The notes under the pieces were generated by a model that was not told the origin of the DNA, did no database searches, and was given only the letters and a program-made list of their open reading frames with translations. From positions 2,170,001 to 2,234,000 of the forward strand of contig NZ_OMOI01000001.1 in assembly GCF_900302485.1 (NCBI RefSeq): 64,000 nt of DNA. Reading direction: 5' to 3'. Source of the stretch: Aliiroseovarius pelagivivens (GTDB taxonomy: Bacteria > Pseudomonadota > Alphaproteobacteria > Rhodobacterales > Rhodobacteraceae). Every line of letters begins with the position of its first letter. Position 1 is the first letter of the stretch. The position numbers and the translations under genes were made by a program. Shown in pieces: positions 8,805 to 17,575 of the stretch.

Positions 8805-9443
8805 TCAGCTATTGCCGCGTCCTTTTTGCTTCCCTTGGCCCTTTCTCTGTCGTTCCTTTTGGCCCTTCCCTTTCTGAGAGGAAGTCCCCTTAGCGACCTT
8901 GCCGGTTTGTTTGCCAGCACCGCTACCGGAATTCGAGGCGACCGTTTGACAATCACCTGCACTGCACCGCTCAAAGGTGGGAAGGTGCTGGGTTTCAGAT
9001 GCCGTTTTCAACGACGTAAAGACACGTGTGATGTCTTTATAGCCCACGACGTCGGGCAAAAGGCTTTCTTCATACATGGCGATGTTGTCGATCTCGCCCC
9101 GTACGCCCGTCGCATATGCGTCGGCGAGCGTCGGAGGAATTGGTGCCAAGGGCAAACTGCCATCAAGATAGCCGTTTTCCGGCACTTCAACACCGTACTT
9201 TTCTAGAAGCGCAATCAGTTTCTCGGCGTGTTTTGCTTCGGCTTCCATGATATTGGTGAAAGGTGTGTTGGCACCGTATTCGTCTACCAAAGCGGCATAG
9301 AAAGCCTGTGCGTGATATTCGTCATTGAGTGCCTCAAGAAGCGCTGCCTCGGCCTCGGGGGACAAGGTCTTTGTTGCTGCCTGAAGAGGCATCGCCAAAC
9401 AAGCGGCAACAGCAACAGCACTTAGTATACCTGTTTTGATCAT
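8805..9443 (-). CDS. Secreted DUF2202 ferritin-like protein with a basic tail
   Basis: This 212-residue protein has a signal peptide (MIKTGILSAVAVAACLAMP, cut near LQA-AT) and a four-helix, ferritin-like DUF2202 domain. Metal-ligand-like residues are seen in EYHAQAFYAALVDEYG, IMEAEAKHAEKLIALLEKYG and RGEIDNIAMYEESL. The last 35 residues are almost entirely Gly, Lys, Gln, Arg and Ser, an unusual basic disordered tail that may bind nucleic acid, polyphosphate or cell wall. The ATG at 9443 has GAGGAG six bases ahead and gives the signal peptide; the longer frame to 9488 does not. It has its own terminator downstream. Family function is not established. Confidence 0.75.
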   Translation of the reverse strand: MIKTGILSAVAVAACLAMPLQAATKTLSPEAEAALLEALNDEYHAQAFYAALVDEYGANTPFTNIMEAEAKHAEKLIALLEKYGVEVPENGYLDGSLPLAPIPPTLADAYATGVRGEIDNIAMYEESLLPDVVGYKDITRVFTSLKTASETQHLPTFERCSAGDCQTVASNSGSGAGKQTGKVAKGTSSQKGKGQKERQRKGQGKQKGRGNS

Positions 9444-9604
9444 TCTTAACTCCTCAATTGTGCGCGCGTTTCTTTCGACTTGCGTCAACTATTCTCAACC
9501 ACAAATTGTCTGATTTGTCTCCGTGGCATATAGACGCGATGCCCTTTAAAATAAGGTTAATACGCATAAATCCGCCGAGCTGAGAGGCACTATTCGCAAA
9601 CAAA

Positions 9605-9628
9605 AAACGGCCCCTTTCGGGGCCGTTT
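9605..9628 (-). terminator. Rho-independent terminator of the barrel-protein gene
   Basis: A perfect stem AAACGGCCCC / GGGGCCGTTT with a 4-base loop extends on the minus strand into a run of T residues. It sits 26 bases past the stop at 9654 of the leftward autotransporter-like gene. Confidence 0.88.
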
Positions 9629-9653
9629 CAATCACGTCAATTAAACGTGTATT

Positions 9654-11900
9654 TTAGAAAGTCGCGTTGAGACCAATCTGGATCTTATGGCTCTCATATC
9701 CGCTGCCAAACGAACCGAAATAGCCGCCTGCCAATGTGGTGCGCGAGCTGCCGCTTTCGGCAAGAACGGTCTCAAAGCCAACTTGGACGTCCACCCAGTT
9801 TCCGTCGACAGCTGCGACAGGATGAACGGCTCCGGGTAGACCAACAAAACCGCTTTCGACCAACATGTCGCTTCCACCAGCCATCGTATAGGCCAAGCTT
9901 CCGGTCAGCAGGGTATTTCCCGCACCATTGGGCATCATATAGTCACCGCGAACACCCAGCGAGCCAAGCAGCATGCTTCCCGACTGCTCGCCAACAGCAA
10001 GGTTCCAGATCCCGGCACCCTTTTCTTTGAAGGCATCAATGGACAGGTTGTAATATTCCATGGACGCTGTCGGGCCGAAATTCAGGTTGCCCTGCTTGTA
10101 CATGTATTCGCCTTTGATCGCAGCGAACACTTGCGATCCATCGGTGCTGCCTTTGGCAGTTTGCCCCATCACGCGGCGTGTCGAGTCAAAGGACAGATCC
10201 TGATAGCCAATGACACCATGGATCATGCCGTTCTCGCCAATTTTGGCGCGACCAAATGCGGCCACAGACACGCCGTCGGAATCGATGCTACCCCGAGATT
10301 TATAGGCATCAGCCGAACCACTTGCGCTTCCGATCAAGAAACCGAACGAACGTCCGTCATCCAACTGCTTCTCTGCACCCACAGAATACGAGGTGAATTC
10401 GGTATCATAGCCAATGTTGTTTGGGTTGGTCTCGAAGGATGACTGGCCGCCCCCAACGTTGAGAAGCCAATTGGTATCTTCCCCCAGTCCCCAGCTGCTG
10501 GCGGCGCCAGCGCTCGACACGACAACTTCAGAATCGGCCGCTTGCGGAAGGACGCCAGTGATCGTGTTGATCTGGCTGCGCGAGAAATCGAATGCAAGAC
10601 TTGAGAACGCAGGCAAGAAGCTGAAACCAGTTCTTTCCAAAGCCTCAGCGCGGTCCGCGTCGCTCATCCCCATGAGGTCTGCGATTGCAGTTCCATAGGC
10701 AGCGGCATTTCCAAGATCCATGTACGGAACATTGGCTGCAGCATCCAGATGCCCAGCGACTTTGAACTGATAGGGTGTTGTCGCTTGCTCGACAATCGGG
10801 GCAAAGGTCGGGGTGAACAACAACGTAAACTCGCCCCCGTCCAGGCTTCCAACCGTCATCGTGAAGTTCAGGTTCGCGTTGCGAATGTCTTCAATCTCGG
10901 CTGTTTCGAACAAACCGTTGGCTTCAGCAGCTGCAACGATTTCATCGGGAACAAGACCACCCGGCGCATAGCCCAGGTCAGCCACGTCGACGCCCAAGGC
11001 GTCTGCAAGTTCGGCCAGTCTTGCGCTTTCATTTGCGGGCAAAGCCAAGGTGCCATAGGTCCAGCCACCCCCAGCCAGATTGTTCCAGGCAACCAACGCG
11101 GATTCATCGCTGGGATCCCCGTTGTCATCCCAGAACAGCCCATCAGGCGTCATGGTGTTGTCCAGCAAAGCCGTCCCGAAATGCGTTGTGAAATCAGGGT
11201 TGGTAAGCGCCCCAAACACCAAGGCGTCTTCGGTCAGAGAAACCGGCGTCAACCCCGCCTTCGTATCCGAGAAAAATCCGGTTTCGCCTTCGTGACCACC
11301 TTCACCAAAAAGGCCTTCGGGCATCTTGGCGCCCAGCCCAATGGCGGTTGCATCAAGATTGAACAGAACCGCGTTCTCTGGGGTCAGCGCACCCATTGAA
11401 TTGCCGTTTTCATCGATCAGTTCGACCGAGAAGCCGATCATGCGGGCACCTGTGAAATTCGAGGTTTTGCCGAACGTGAAATAGTCGACCGACGGATAGT
11501 CATCGCTCGCCGTTGTCTGCATCGTGATGCCGAAGGGGTTCGGACCCGTCAGCTGGGTTTTGATCCGCTTGCCCGCTCCGCTTTCGGAATCACAGTAGAC
11601 GCCGGGGTTGCTGGCCATCAGACAGTTGGTAACCTCGCCGCGCGAAGTCAGGCCGGTGAAGTCTGTAATAATTACTTCGTACGGATCGACGAACGAGCCA
11701 TCATCTTCGCGCGTACGCGTGAAGGTAACGACCTTCATTCCCGGCTCCAGAACGCCTTCCTCTGTATCGACGTAGATCAGTCCATCACCGAAGGTCCCAA
11801 CGAAAAAGTTGTCGCCCAAAGTGTCTGCCAACAGCGGCGCACAAGTTAGCAACAAGGCTGCTGGTGCAACTGTGCTTAGATAAAATTTTCCCGATTTCAT
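9654..11900 (-). CDS. Autotransporter-like outer-membrane barrel protein
   Basis: This 748-residue protein has a signal peptide (STVAPAALLLTCAPLLADT) and a secreted domain rich in Asp, Gly and Phe (GTFGDGLIYVDTEEGVLEPG near the start). It ends in a beta-barrel of about 280 residues (NWLLNVGGGQSSFETNP, GRSFGFLIGSASGSADAYKS) with a terminal Phe (IQIGLNATF), the usual outer-membrane insertion signal. The passenger resembles what NCBI calls choice-of-anchor F proteins, though I cannot confirm that. A perfect FNR palindrome lies 90 bases ahead of the start and a strong terminator follows, so it is a single-gene unit likely induced at low oxygen. Adhesion or surface exposure is the general expectation. 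Confidence 0.78.
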   Translation of the reverse strand: MKSGKFYLSTVAPAALLLTCAPLLADTLGDNFFVGTFGDGLIYVDTEEGVLEPGMKVVTFTRTREDDGSFVDPYEVIITDFTGLTSRGEVTNCLMASNPGVYCDSESGAGKRIKTQLTGPNPFGITMQTTASDDYPSVDYFTFGKTSNFTGARMIGFSVELIDENGNSMGALTPENAVLFNLDATAIGLGAKMPEGLFGEGGHEGETGFFSDTKAGLTPVSLTEDALVFGALTNPDFTTHFGTALLDNTMTPDGLFWDDNGDPSDESALVAWNNLAGGGWTYGTLALPANESARLAELADALGVDVADLGYAPGGLVPDEIVAAAEANGLFETAEIEDIRNANLNFTMTVGSLDGGEFTLLFTPTFAPIVEQATTPYQFKVAGHLDAAANVPYMDLGNAAAYGTAIADLMGMSDADRAEALERTGFSFLPAFSSLAFDFSRSQINTITGVLPQAADSEVVVSSAGAASSWGLGEDTNWLLNVGGGQSSFETNPNNIGYDTEFTSYSVGAEKQLDDGRSFGFLIGSASGSADAYKSRGSIDSDGVSVAAFGRAKIGENGMIHGVIGYQDLSFDSTRRVMGQTAKGSTDGSQVFAAIKGEYMYKQGNLNFGPTASMEYYNLSIDAFKEKGAGIWNLAVGEQSGSMLLGSLGVRGDYMMPNGAGNTLLTGSLAYTMAGGSDMLVESGFVGLPGAVHPVAAVDGNWVDVQVGFETVLAESGSSRTTLAGGYFGSFGSGYESHKIQIGLNATF

Positions 11901-11989
11901 TGTCTTCCCTTCGCTTCTTCAAAACGACCCAACACGTCACCCCTTACGTGCACACAATTTCAACGTATCGCGCTTGGCTTGATTTAATT

Positions 11990-12003
11990 TTGATATATAT
12001 CAA
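11990..12003. promoter_or_regulatory. Perfect FNR/FnrL-type palindrome
   Basis: The site is TTGATATATATCAA, an exact and fully palindromic match to TTGAT-N4-ATCAA. It is centred 96 bases ahead of the leftward barrel-protein start (11900) and 346 bases from the rightward hydantoinase start, so the former is the likely target. The rest of the 442-base gap 11901-12342 shows no gene. Confidence 0.7.
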
Positions 12004-12342
12004 TTTTTATATGTGTTCTCGCAAAGGTGACGCAGGGTCAGAAGCATTTCCCTGTGTTTTCGTGGTCTTGAGGCCACAATCAGCAATGCAGATCGGCCCG
12101 GAGAGATGACCAGAGCGTACTTTTTCAATGCAACCAATCCGTTGAGAAATGCCTGTGCTGGGTGCCAAGTTCGACCTCGAGGAATCGGGGAAACGGCTTG
12201 AGGACACGCCAATTTGAAATCAGACGCAGAAAACGTCAGGAATGTGCCGCTCTTTCGCTAGAAACTGGTCCAATTAGAGTTCACTAAAACCGACGATTCC
12301 CTGACACTGGCAGGTTAGGGCTTTTTGAATGAGGGCGTGGAA

Positions 12343-14346
12343 ATGGTATTATCTTTGGGTGTGGACACCGGCGGAACCTATACCGATGCGGTGTTGATCC
12401 GGGACGAAACCGAAGTCATCGCCAGTGCGAAATCGCTCACAACCCGCACAGACTTGGCCATTGGTGTGGGGAAAGCCATTCAGGCTGTTTTGGAAAATGC
12501 CGCTGTCGCACCTGCCGATATCGCGATGGCATCGCTGTCCACAACACTGGCGACGAACGCATTGGTCGAAGGCCAGGGCGGGCGCGTCGCGCTCATCTAC
12601 ATTGGCTTTCGCGAAAGTGATCTCGACAAGCATGGTTTGCACGACGCCCTGAAAGGGGATCCTGCCTTGGTGATCTCTGGCGGGCACAACCACGCCGGAG
12701 GGGTGGCGGCGGAACTGGATCTCGATGCGCTCAAGGAATTTCTGGGGACGCATGAGGGGATCTCCGGCTTTGCTGTCGCGGCGCAATTCGCCACCCGCAA
12801 TCCCGCGCATGAGCTTGAGGTGGCAAAGGTCATTTCCGAGGTCACCGGCGCGCCTGTGACCTGCTCTCATCAGCTGTCCTCGAAACTGAATGGTCCTAAG
12901 CGCGCAGTGACCGCTGTTCTGAATGCACGGCTGATTGGGATGATTGACCGGCTGATAGGCAGGGCACAGGATGCGCTACGTGACATAGGCATTGATGCGC
13001 CCATGATGGTCGTGCGGGGCGACGGGGCTTTGATGAGCGCCGAACAAGCGCGTGAACGTCCGATTGAAACCATCCTCAGCGGCCCAGCCGCCTCGATTGT
13101 AGGTGCACGCTGGTTGACCAATGTCGAGGATGCGCTGGTCTCGGACATTGGCGGAACCACCACCGACATTGCGCTGATCCGCAACGGAAAGCCCATGATC
13201 GACCCCGACGGCGCACAGGTCGGCGGGTTTCGCACCATGGTCGAGGCCGTGGCCATGCGCACCCATGGGCTGGGTGGCGACAGTCAGGTCCATCCCGTAA
13301 CCGAAGGCCTAGGCGGCGGCGTCACTCTGGGACCGCGCCGCGTGCTTCCCGTGTCCTTGATCGCCGCCGAGGCACCGGAAGCTGTCCACGCCGCGCTCGA
13401 CGAGCAATTGCGCTCAACCGCACCGGGCGAGCATGATGCCCGCTTCGCGCGCCGTGTTCCGAACGTGCCGACCGACGGCATCGATGCGCGCGCTGAAACC
13501 TTGTTGAAGCGACTTGGCGATGATGTCATCGCACTGAACAAGCTTTTGCAAACCAGACTGGAAAGCAGTGCGCTGACTCGATTGGTTGATCGCGGCATCG
13601 TCCAGGTGTCTGGCGTGACCCCATCCGATGCCAGCCACGTTTTGGGGCGACTTGACACGTGGGACGCGGACGCTGCGCAGAAAGGGTTAGAGCTGTTTTC
13701 GCGCAAGCGCATCGGCAGCGGGGCACGCTTGGCAACCACCCCGGAAGAGATGGCGCAGAAGATCATTGACCAGATGACCGAACAGACGGCCCTGACGCTG
13801 CTCGAAACCGCCTTTGCCGAGGATGACGAAGATTTCGGGCTTCCCGCCGCGGTTCTGGCAAAGCATGTTCTGACCCAACGAGGCCTCGCCAATCATCGGG
13901 GCCTGCTGGCACTAGATGCTGCACTGAATGTTGAAGTTGTTGGCTTGGGCGCTTCCGCGTCAAGCTATTACCCCGCCGTTGGCGAGCGTTTGCATTGCCA
14001 GATGCGGCTACCAGAACATGCGGGTGTCGCCAATGCCGTCGGCGCCGTTGTCGGCCGTGTGACGTTTCGCAGGTCAGGCACCGTGACATCGCCCGCCGAG
14101 GGGAAATTTCGTGTTCACCTCGAGACTGGGCCACAGGATTACAATGAAGCCGAAAAGGCTATGACCGTCTTGGAAGACCATCTGCGCACAGTCTCTAAAG
14201 ACGCGGCAAAAGCTGCGGGTGCTGATGATATCAACATTGTTTCAGAACGCGATATTCGGTCCGCGCAAGTTGAAGGGCAGAATGTGTTCATTGAATGCAC
14301 CGTGATGGTCGAAGCGAGCGGCCGACCTCGGGTGGCTTTGGGGTGA
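12343..14346 (+). CDS. Hydantoinase/oxoprolinase family protein (HyuA-like)
   Basis: This protein of about 667 residues belongs to the ATP-dependent N-methylhydantoinase A / 5-oxoprolinase family, which opens cyclic amides. It starts with the ASKHA nucleotide-binding motif LSLGVDTGGTYTDAVLI, has a second one (LVSDIGGTTTDIALI) and the conserved GPAASIVGA. The start is taken at 12343 because GAGGG lies seven bases upstream and the family begins there; the in-frame ATG at 12325 is possible. No HyuB partner gene follows; the next gene is convergent. The C-terminal part (VEVVGLGASASSYYPAVGE) is intact, so it is probably a complete single-subunit member. Substrate unknown. Confidence 0.82.
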   Translation: MVLSLGVDTGGTYTDAVLIRDETEVIASAKSLTTRTDLAIGVGKAIQAVLENAAVAPADIAMASLSTTLATNALVEGQGGRVALIYIGFRESDLDKHGLHDALKGDPALVISGGHNHAGGVAAELDLDALKEFLGTHEGISGFAVAAQFATRNPAHELEVAKVISEVTGAPVTCSHQLSSKLNGPKRAVTAVLNARLIGMIDRLIGRAQDALRDIGIDAPMMVVRGDGALMSAEQARERPIETILSGPAASIVGARWLTNVEDALVSDIGGTTTDIALIRNGKPMIDPDGAQVGGFRTMVEAVAMRTHGLGGDSQVHPVTEGLGGGVTLGPRRVLPVSLIAAEAPEAVHAALDEQLRSTAPGEHDARFARRVPNVPTDGIDARAETLLKRLGDDVIALNKLLQTRLESSALTRLVDRGIVQVSGVTPSDASHVLGRLDTWDADAAQKGLELFSRKRIGSGARLATTPEEMAQKIIDQMTEQTALTLLETAFAEDDEDFGLPAAVLAKHVLTQRGLANHRGLLALDAALNVEVVGLGASASSYYPAVGERLHCQMRLPEHAGVANAVGAVVGRVTFRRSGTVTSPAEGKFRVHLETGPQDYNEAEKAMTVLEDHLRTVSKDAAKAAGADDINIVSERDIRSAQVEGQNVFIECTVMVEASGRPRVALG

Positions 14347-14476
14347 CCGAACATCCCTACGGGTCTTCAAATCGCTGTGGGGCAAGCTCGCCGACGAAGG
14401 TGATTACCCGGTAGGAAAGCACGACGACTGACCCGAGACGAAATCCGTGACGGAAGTGTTTCTTCGTCACCAAAAG

Positions 14477-14512
14477 CGAAGCCCCGCGAACGCTCTCGTT
14501 CGCGGGGCTTCG
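14477..14512. terminator. Bidirectional hairpin between convergent genes
   Basis: A perfect 16-bp stem (CGAAGCCCCGCGAACG and its complement) with a CTCT loop lies between the ends of the rightward hydantoinase and the leftward helicase. T-richness after it is modest on either strand (TGTTT rightward, CTTTT leftward), so it may serve both. Confidence 0.75.
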
Positions 14513-14622
14513 TGTTTCAAGCACTGGACTCTGGCTTTGCCTTCGAACCCCTCTGGTTCCACGTCATACCAGTGGGCAGTGCCGTTCATCATGGCACAAG
14601 TGCCAAGACCTCGCGGCGTCGA

Positions 14623-16590
14623 TTATTTGCGCCGCTTTGGTGTGTCGCTTCCAGCACGAGCGACCGCAGCGCGTGCGCGGTTTTTCTTGCTGCTCGGCTT
14701 GCTCTTCGGCGGCGGTGGGCCTTTGGGGCCTTCCCTACGAGGTTTAGCCGGGCCGCGTTCAGACCCTCCGGCACCCGCTTTGGGCTTGCCTTTGGGCTTG
14801 TCGCCCGCGGGCCGACGCGGGGCCACAGCGCCATGTGCGCCGTCATCAGCGGTATGATCCTTTGCCCCTTTGTAACGCGGTTTGCGATCTTCGGGTTTGG
14901 GTTTGCGGCGCTTGGGCGCGGGGTCGTCATTCCACTCGACCGGGGGGGTGTTACCCTTACGGTGACGCGGCTTTCCAGGTTTGTCAAAGTCGCGCTTCGG
15001 CCGTTTAAACTCGGGTACATTGGGTGCACCGTCAAGCCGCACAAGTTCCTTTGTTTTCTCGATCCGCATGCCCGACCCGATTGCCGATACAAAGCCGTCC
15101 ACAGCGCTTTCACGGATTTCGATATAGGACTGTTCATCCGCGATGCGAATAGCGCCGATTTCGTCTTTCGTGATCTTGCCCGCCTTGCAGATCATTGGCA
15201 GCAAATGACGTGGCGACGCATTTTGGTTGCGTCCTTCCGAGATCGAGAACCACACACTGGGGCCGAACGCCGCTTTGGGCTTCCGTTTCTGATCCGTAAC
15301 CGTCTGCAATTCCTCGGGGGCCGAGTGGCGTATCTTGTATTGCCGCAGATAGGCCGCAGCCAACTGCTCCGGCGTGAACTTTTCAACAAGCTGCGCAACG
15401 GCGGATTGTTCGCTATCGGCGATCTCGACCGTCCAGTCATCCGAGGCAAGCATCCGCTGCTCGTCGCGCCCATGCACATCCTCGGCCGAGGGGGCAGAGC
15501 CCCATTCAGCGTTCAGTTTGGCAAATTTCAAAATGCGTTCGGCCTTCTTGCGCGCCGACGGCACAACAACCAGAGCACTCACGCCCTTGCGTCCGGCCCG
15601 TCCGGTCCGGCCCGAGCGGTGCAGAAGGGTTTCGTGGCTGCTTGGCAGTTCGGCATGAACCACAAGATCCAAGTTGGGCAGGTCGATCCCGCGTGCAGCC
15701 ACATCGGTCGCCACACAAACGCGCGCGCGCCCGTCGCGCATCGCTTGAAGCGCGTTGGAGCGTTCGCTCTGGGTCAATTCGCCAGACAGGGCCACAACCG
15801 CAAAGCCACGGTTTGACAGCCGCGCAGTCAGCCGCGAAACCATCGCGCGGGTGTTGCAGAACACGATCGAGTTCGGCGCTTCGTAATAGCGCAGCACATT
15901 GATGATCGCGTGTTCATTGTCTTGGGAAGCGACCGCCATGGCGCGATATTCGATATCGCTGTGTTGTTTCTGTTCACCAACAGTCGAGACGCGTTCGGCG
16001 TCGCGTTGATAGCTTTTGGCAAGCTTGGTGATGGCGTTGGGAACCGTGGCCGAGAACAGCAGCGTCTGACGGTCAGACGGCGTTTCCTCAAGGATGAATT
16101 CAAGATCTTCGCGGAACCCCAGATCCAGCATCTCGTCGGCTTCGTCCAGCACAACGGCCCGGATTTGTGTCAGGTCGATGGATCCGCGCATGATATGGTC
16201 ACGCAGGCGTCCCGGCGTGGCGACAACGACATGTGCGCCCCGTGCCAAGGCGCGACGTTCGTCGCGCATATCCATACCACCTACGCAGGATGCCAGAAAT
16301 GCGCCCGCATCGGCATAGAGCCAGCTAAGTTCACGTTTGACCTGCATCGCCAGTTCACGCGTCGGGGCGATGACCAACGCAAGCGGCGCACCAGACGAAC
16401 CGAATTTGTCTTCGTCCCCAAGCAATGTCGGCGCGATGGCCAGCCCGAACCCAATCGTCTTGCCCGATCCGGTCTGGGCCGAAACCAACAGGTCGCGACC
16501 TTCCAAATCCGATGTGGTGACCGCCTGCTGGACAGGGGTTAAAGTGTCATAGCCCTTACGGGCAAGCGCATCTGCGATGGTTTTTTTCAC
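14623..16590 (-). CDS. DEAD-box RNA helicase with DbpA-type RNA-binding domain
   Basis: This 655-residue helicase has all core motifs: Q motif TPVQQAV, Walker A AQTGSGKT (38-45), PTRELA, TPGRL, DEAD in VVLDEADEMLD, SAT in LFSATVP, ATDVAARGID and HRSGRTGRAG. A DbpA-like RNA-binding domain follows (AIRIADEQSYIEIRESAVDGF), and the last 130 residues are Lys/Arg/Pro-rich and disordered (RKPKPEDRKPRYKGAKDH). Roles in ribosome assembly or cold adaptation are typical of the family. It is a single-gene unit facing the hydantoinase gene across a shared hairpin. CsdA/DeaD-like and DbpA-like assignments both remain possible. Confidence 0.93.
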   Translation of the reverse strand: MKKTIADALARKGYDTLTPVQQAVTTSDLEGRDLLVSAQTGSGKTIGFGLAIAPTLLGDEDKFGSSGAPLALVIAPTRELAMQVKRELSWLYADAGAFLASCVGGMDMRDERRALARGAHVVVATPGRLRDHIMRGSIDLTQIRAVVLDEADEMLDLGFREDLEFILEETPSDRQTLLFSATVPNAITKLAKSYQRDAERVSTVGEQKQHSDIEYRAMAVASQDNEHAIINVLRYYEAPNSIVFCNTRAMVSRLTARLSNRGFAVVALSGELTQSERSNALQAMRDGRARVCVATDVAARGIDLPNLDLVVHAELPSSHETLLHRSGRTGRAGRKGVSALVVVPSARKKAERILKFAKLNAEWGSAPSAEDVHGRDEQRMLASDDWTVEIADSEQSAVAQLVEKFTPEQLAAAYLRQYKIRHSAPEELQTVTDQKRKPKAAFGPSVWFSISEGRNQNASPRHLLPMICKAGKITKDEIGAIRIADEQSYIEIRESAVDGFVSAIGSGMRIEKTKELVRLDGAPNVPEFKRPKRDFDKPGKPRHRKGNTPPVEWNDDPAPKRRKPKPEDRKPRYKGAKDHTADDGAHGAVAPRRPAGDKPKGKPKAGAGGSERGPAKPRREGPKGPPPPKSKPSSKKNRARAAVARAGSDTPKRRK

Positions 16591-16845
16591 GAGTAAGGTT
16601 CTTTGTGTTTCCTGGCTGGCGCAAGCCCGCTGCCTGTGCCTTGTCCTAGGTTAAGACTGCCGTCTATCGGGTGCAAAGGGGTTTGTATAGGTCTAGTGCG
16701 CCCAGATATCTGTGCACTTGGCGTCGAAAACACACCCAATGCAGGAAGAAAACCGTTCTTTAGGAGAGAAGAGCGTTGCGCCTGACGAGATCGACCTTTT
16801 CATCCAAAAGTGAAGCAGTCTTGTGCACATATGAAACGCACACCG

Positions 16846-17349
16846 TTAAACCGGCCCAAGCGTCACACTGAATGATCCTTCAGCGGAAATGCCAGAGCTA
16901 TAATCAATCGTCCTTCCGAAGTCGCCGCTGGTGCCGAAAGACGAGCTGAATGTGCCAGAAAGCGAGATCTCGTTTCCGTCGATCACAACGGAAGCCTGAT
17001 CCAGAACCAACGCGCTGGTGTCCGGATTGCCGTACAACCGTTGTGTTTTCCCACCTTCGTATTTCATCAACCGCATTTCGACGGCGTTGGGCTGACCTCC
17101 AACATACTCAAAGCCCAGTGTCATTCCGGGAAACGTTTTTCTGGTGTCATCGTCGGCTCCGCTCAACCAAATGTTCAGGCTTGCGTAGCTCTCGGACCCC
17201 GACCAATCGCTCTGCATGGCGTTCAGCTTGAATTGGTATTCGGTGCCATCAACGGTAAGTGAAGCTGTGCCTGCTTCCTCCGCCGATCCTATGGTCGCCA
17301 CCATAAGGCCGACTACAATTGAAATACTTCCCACGAGTTTTCTCATCAT
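16846..17349 (-). CDS. Small secreted protein of unknown function
   Basis: This protein of about 167 residues has a clear signal peptide (MMRKLVGSISIVVGLMVATI, cut after GSA) and a compact beta-rich remainder with alternating polar and hydrophobic strands (ASVVIDGNEISLSGTFSSSF). The start is one of two adjacent ATGs at 17344-17349; GGAGG lies eight bases before the first. The longer open frame upstream would bury the signal peptide. It contains no cysteine. I do not recognise a family. It stands alone between the helicase and the two-component genes, all leftward, with more than 120 bases on either side. Confidence 0.6.
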   Translation of the reverse strand: MMRKLVGSISIVVGLMVATIGSAEEAGTASLTVDGTEYQFKLNAMQSDWSGSESYASLNIWLSGADDDTRKTFPGMTLGFEYVGGQPNAVEMRLMKYEGGKTQRLYGNPDTSALVLDQASVVIDGNEISLSGTFSSSFGTSGDFGRTIDYSSGISAEGSFSVTLGPV

Positions 17350-17575
17350 TCCCCAATCCTCCAAGCAAAACCGCGACAAAACTAAATATAGAGTGAGGTT
17401 GGACCAGAAGGGGCTTGAGTTCAAGAAAACCTGACGCACCCTACCCCGCATCTCTCAACGCCAGAGCCACCCGAGCATCCCTCACGATCTTCACAACGCA
17501 ACATGCCTGCGGCAGCGACACACCGTCCCCTGCATATTAGAACTGCTGATATAAGTGGGAGGCTGATCAGACGTT

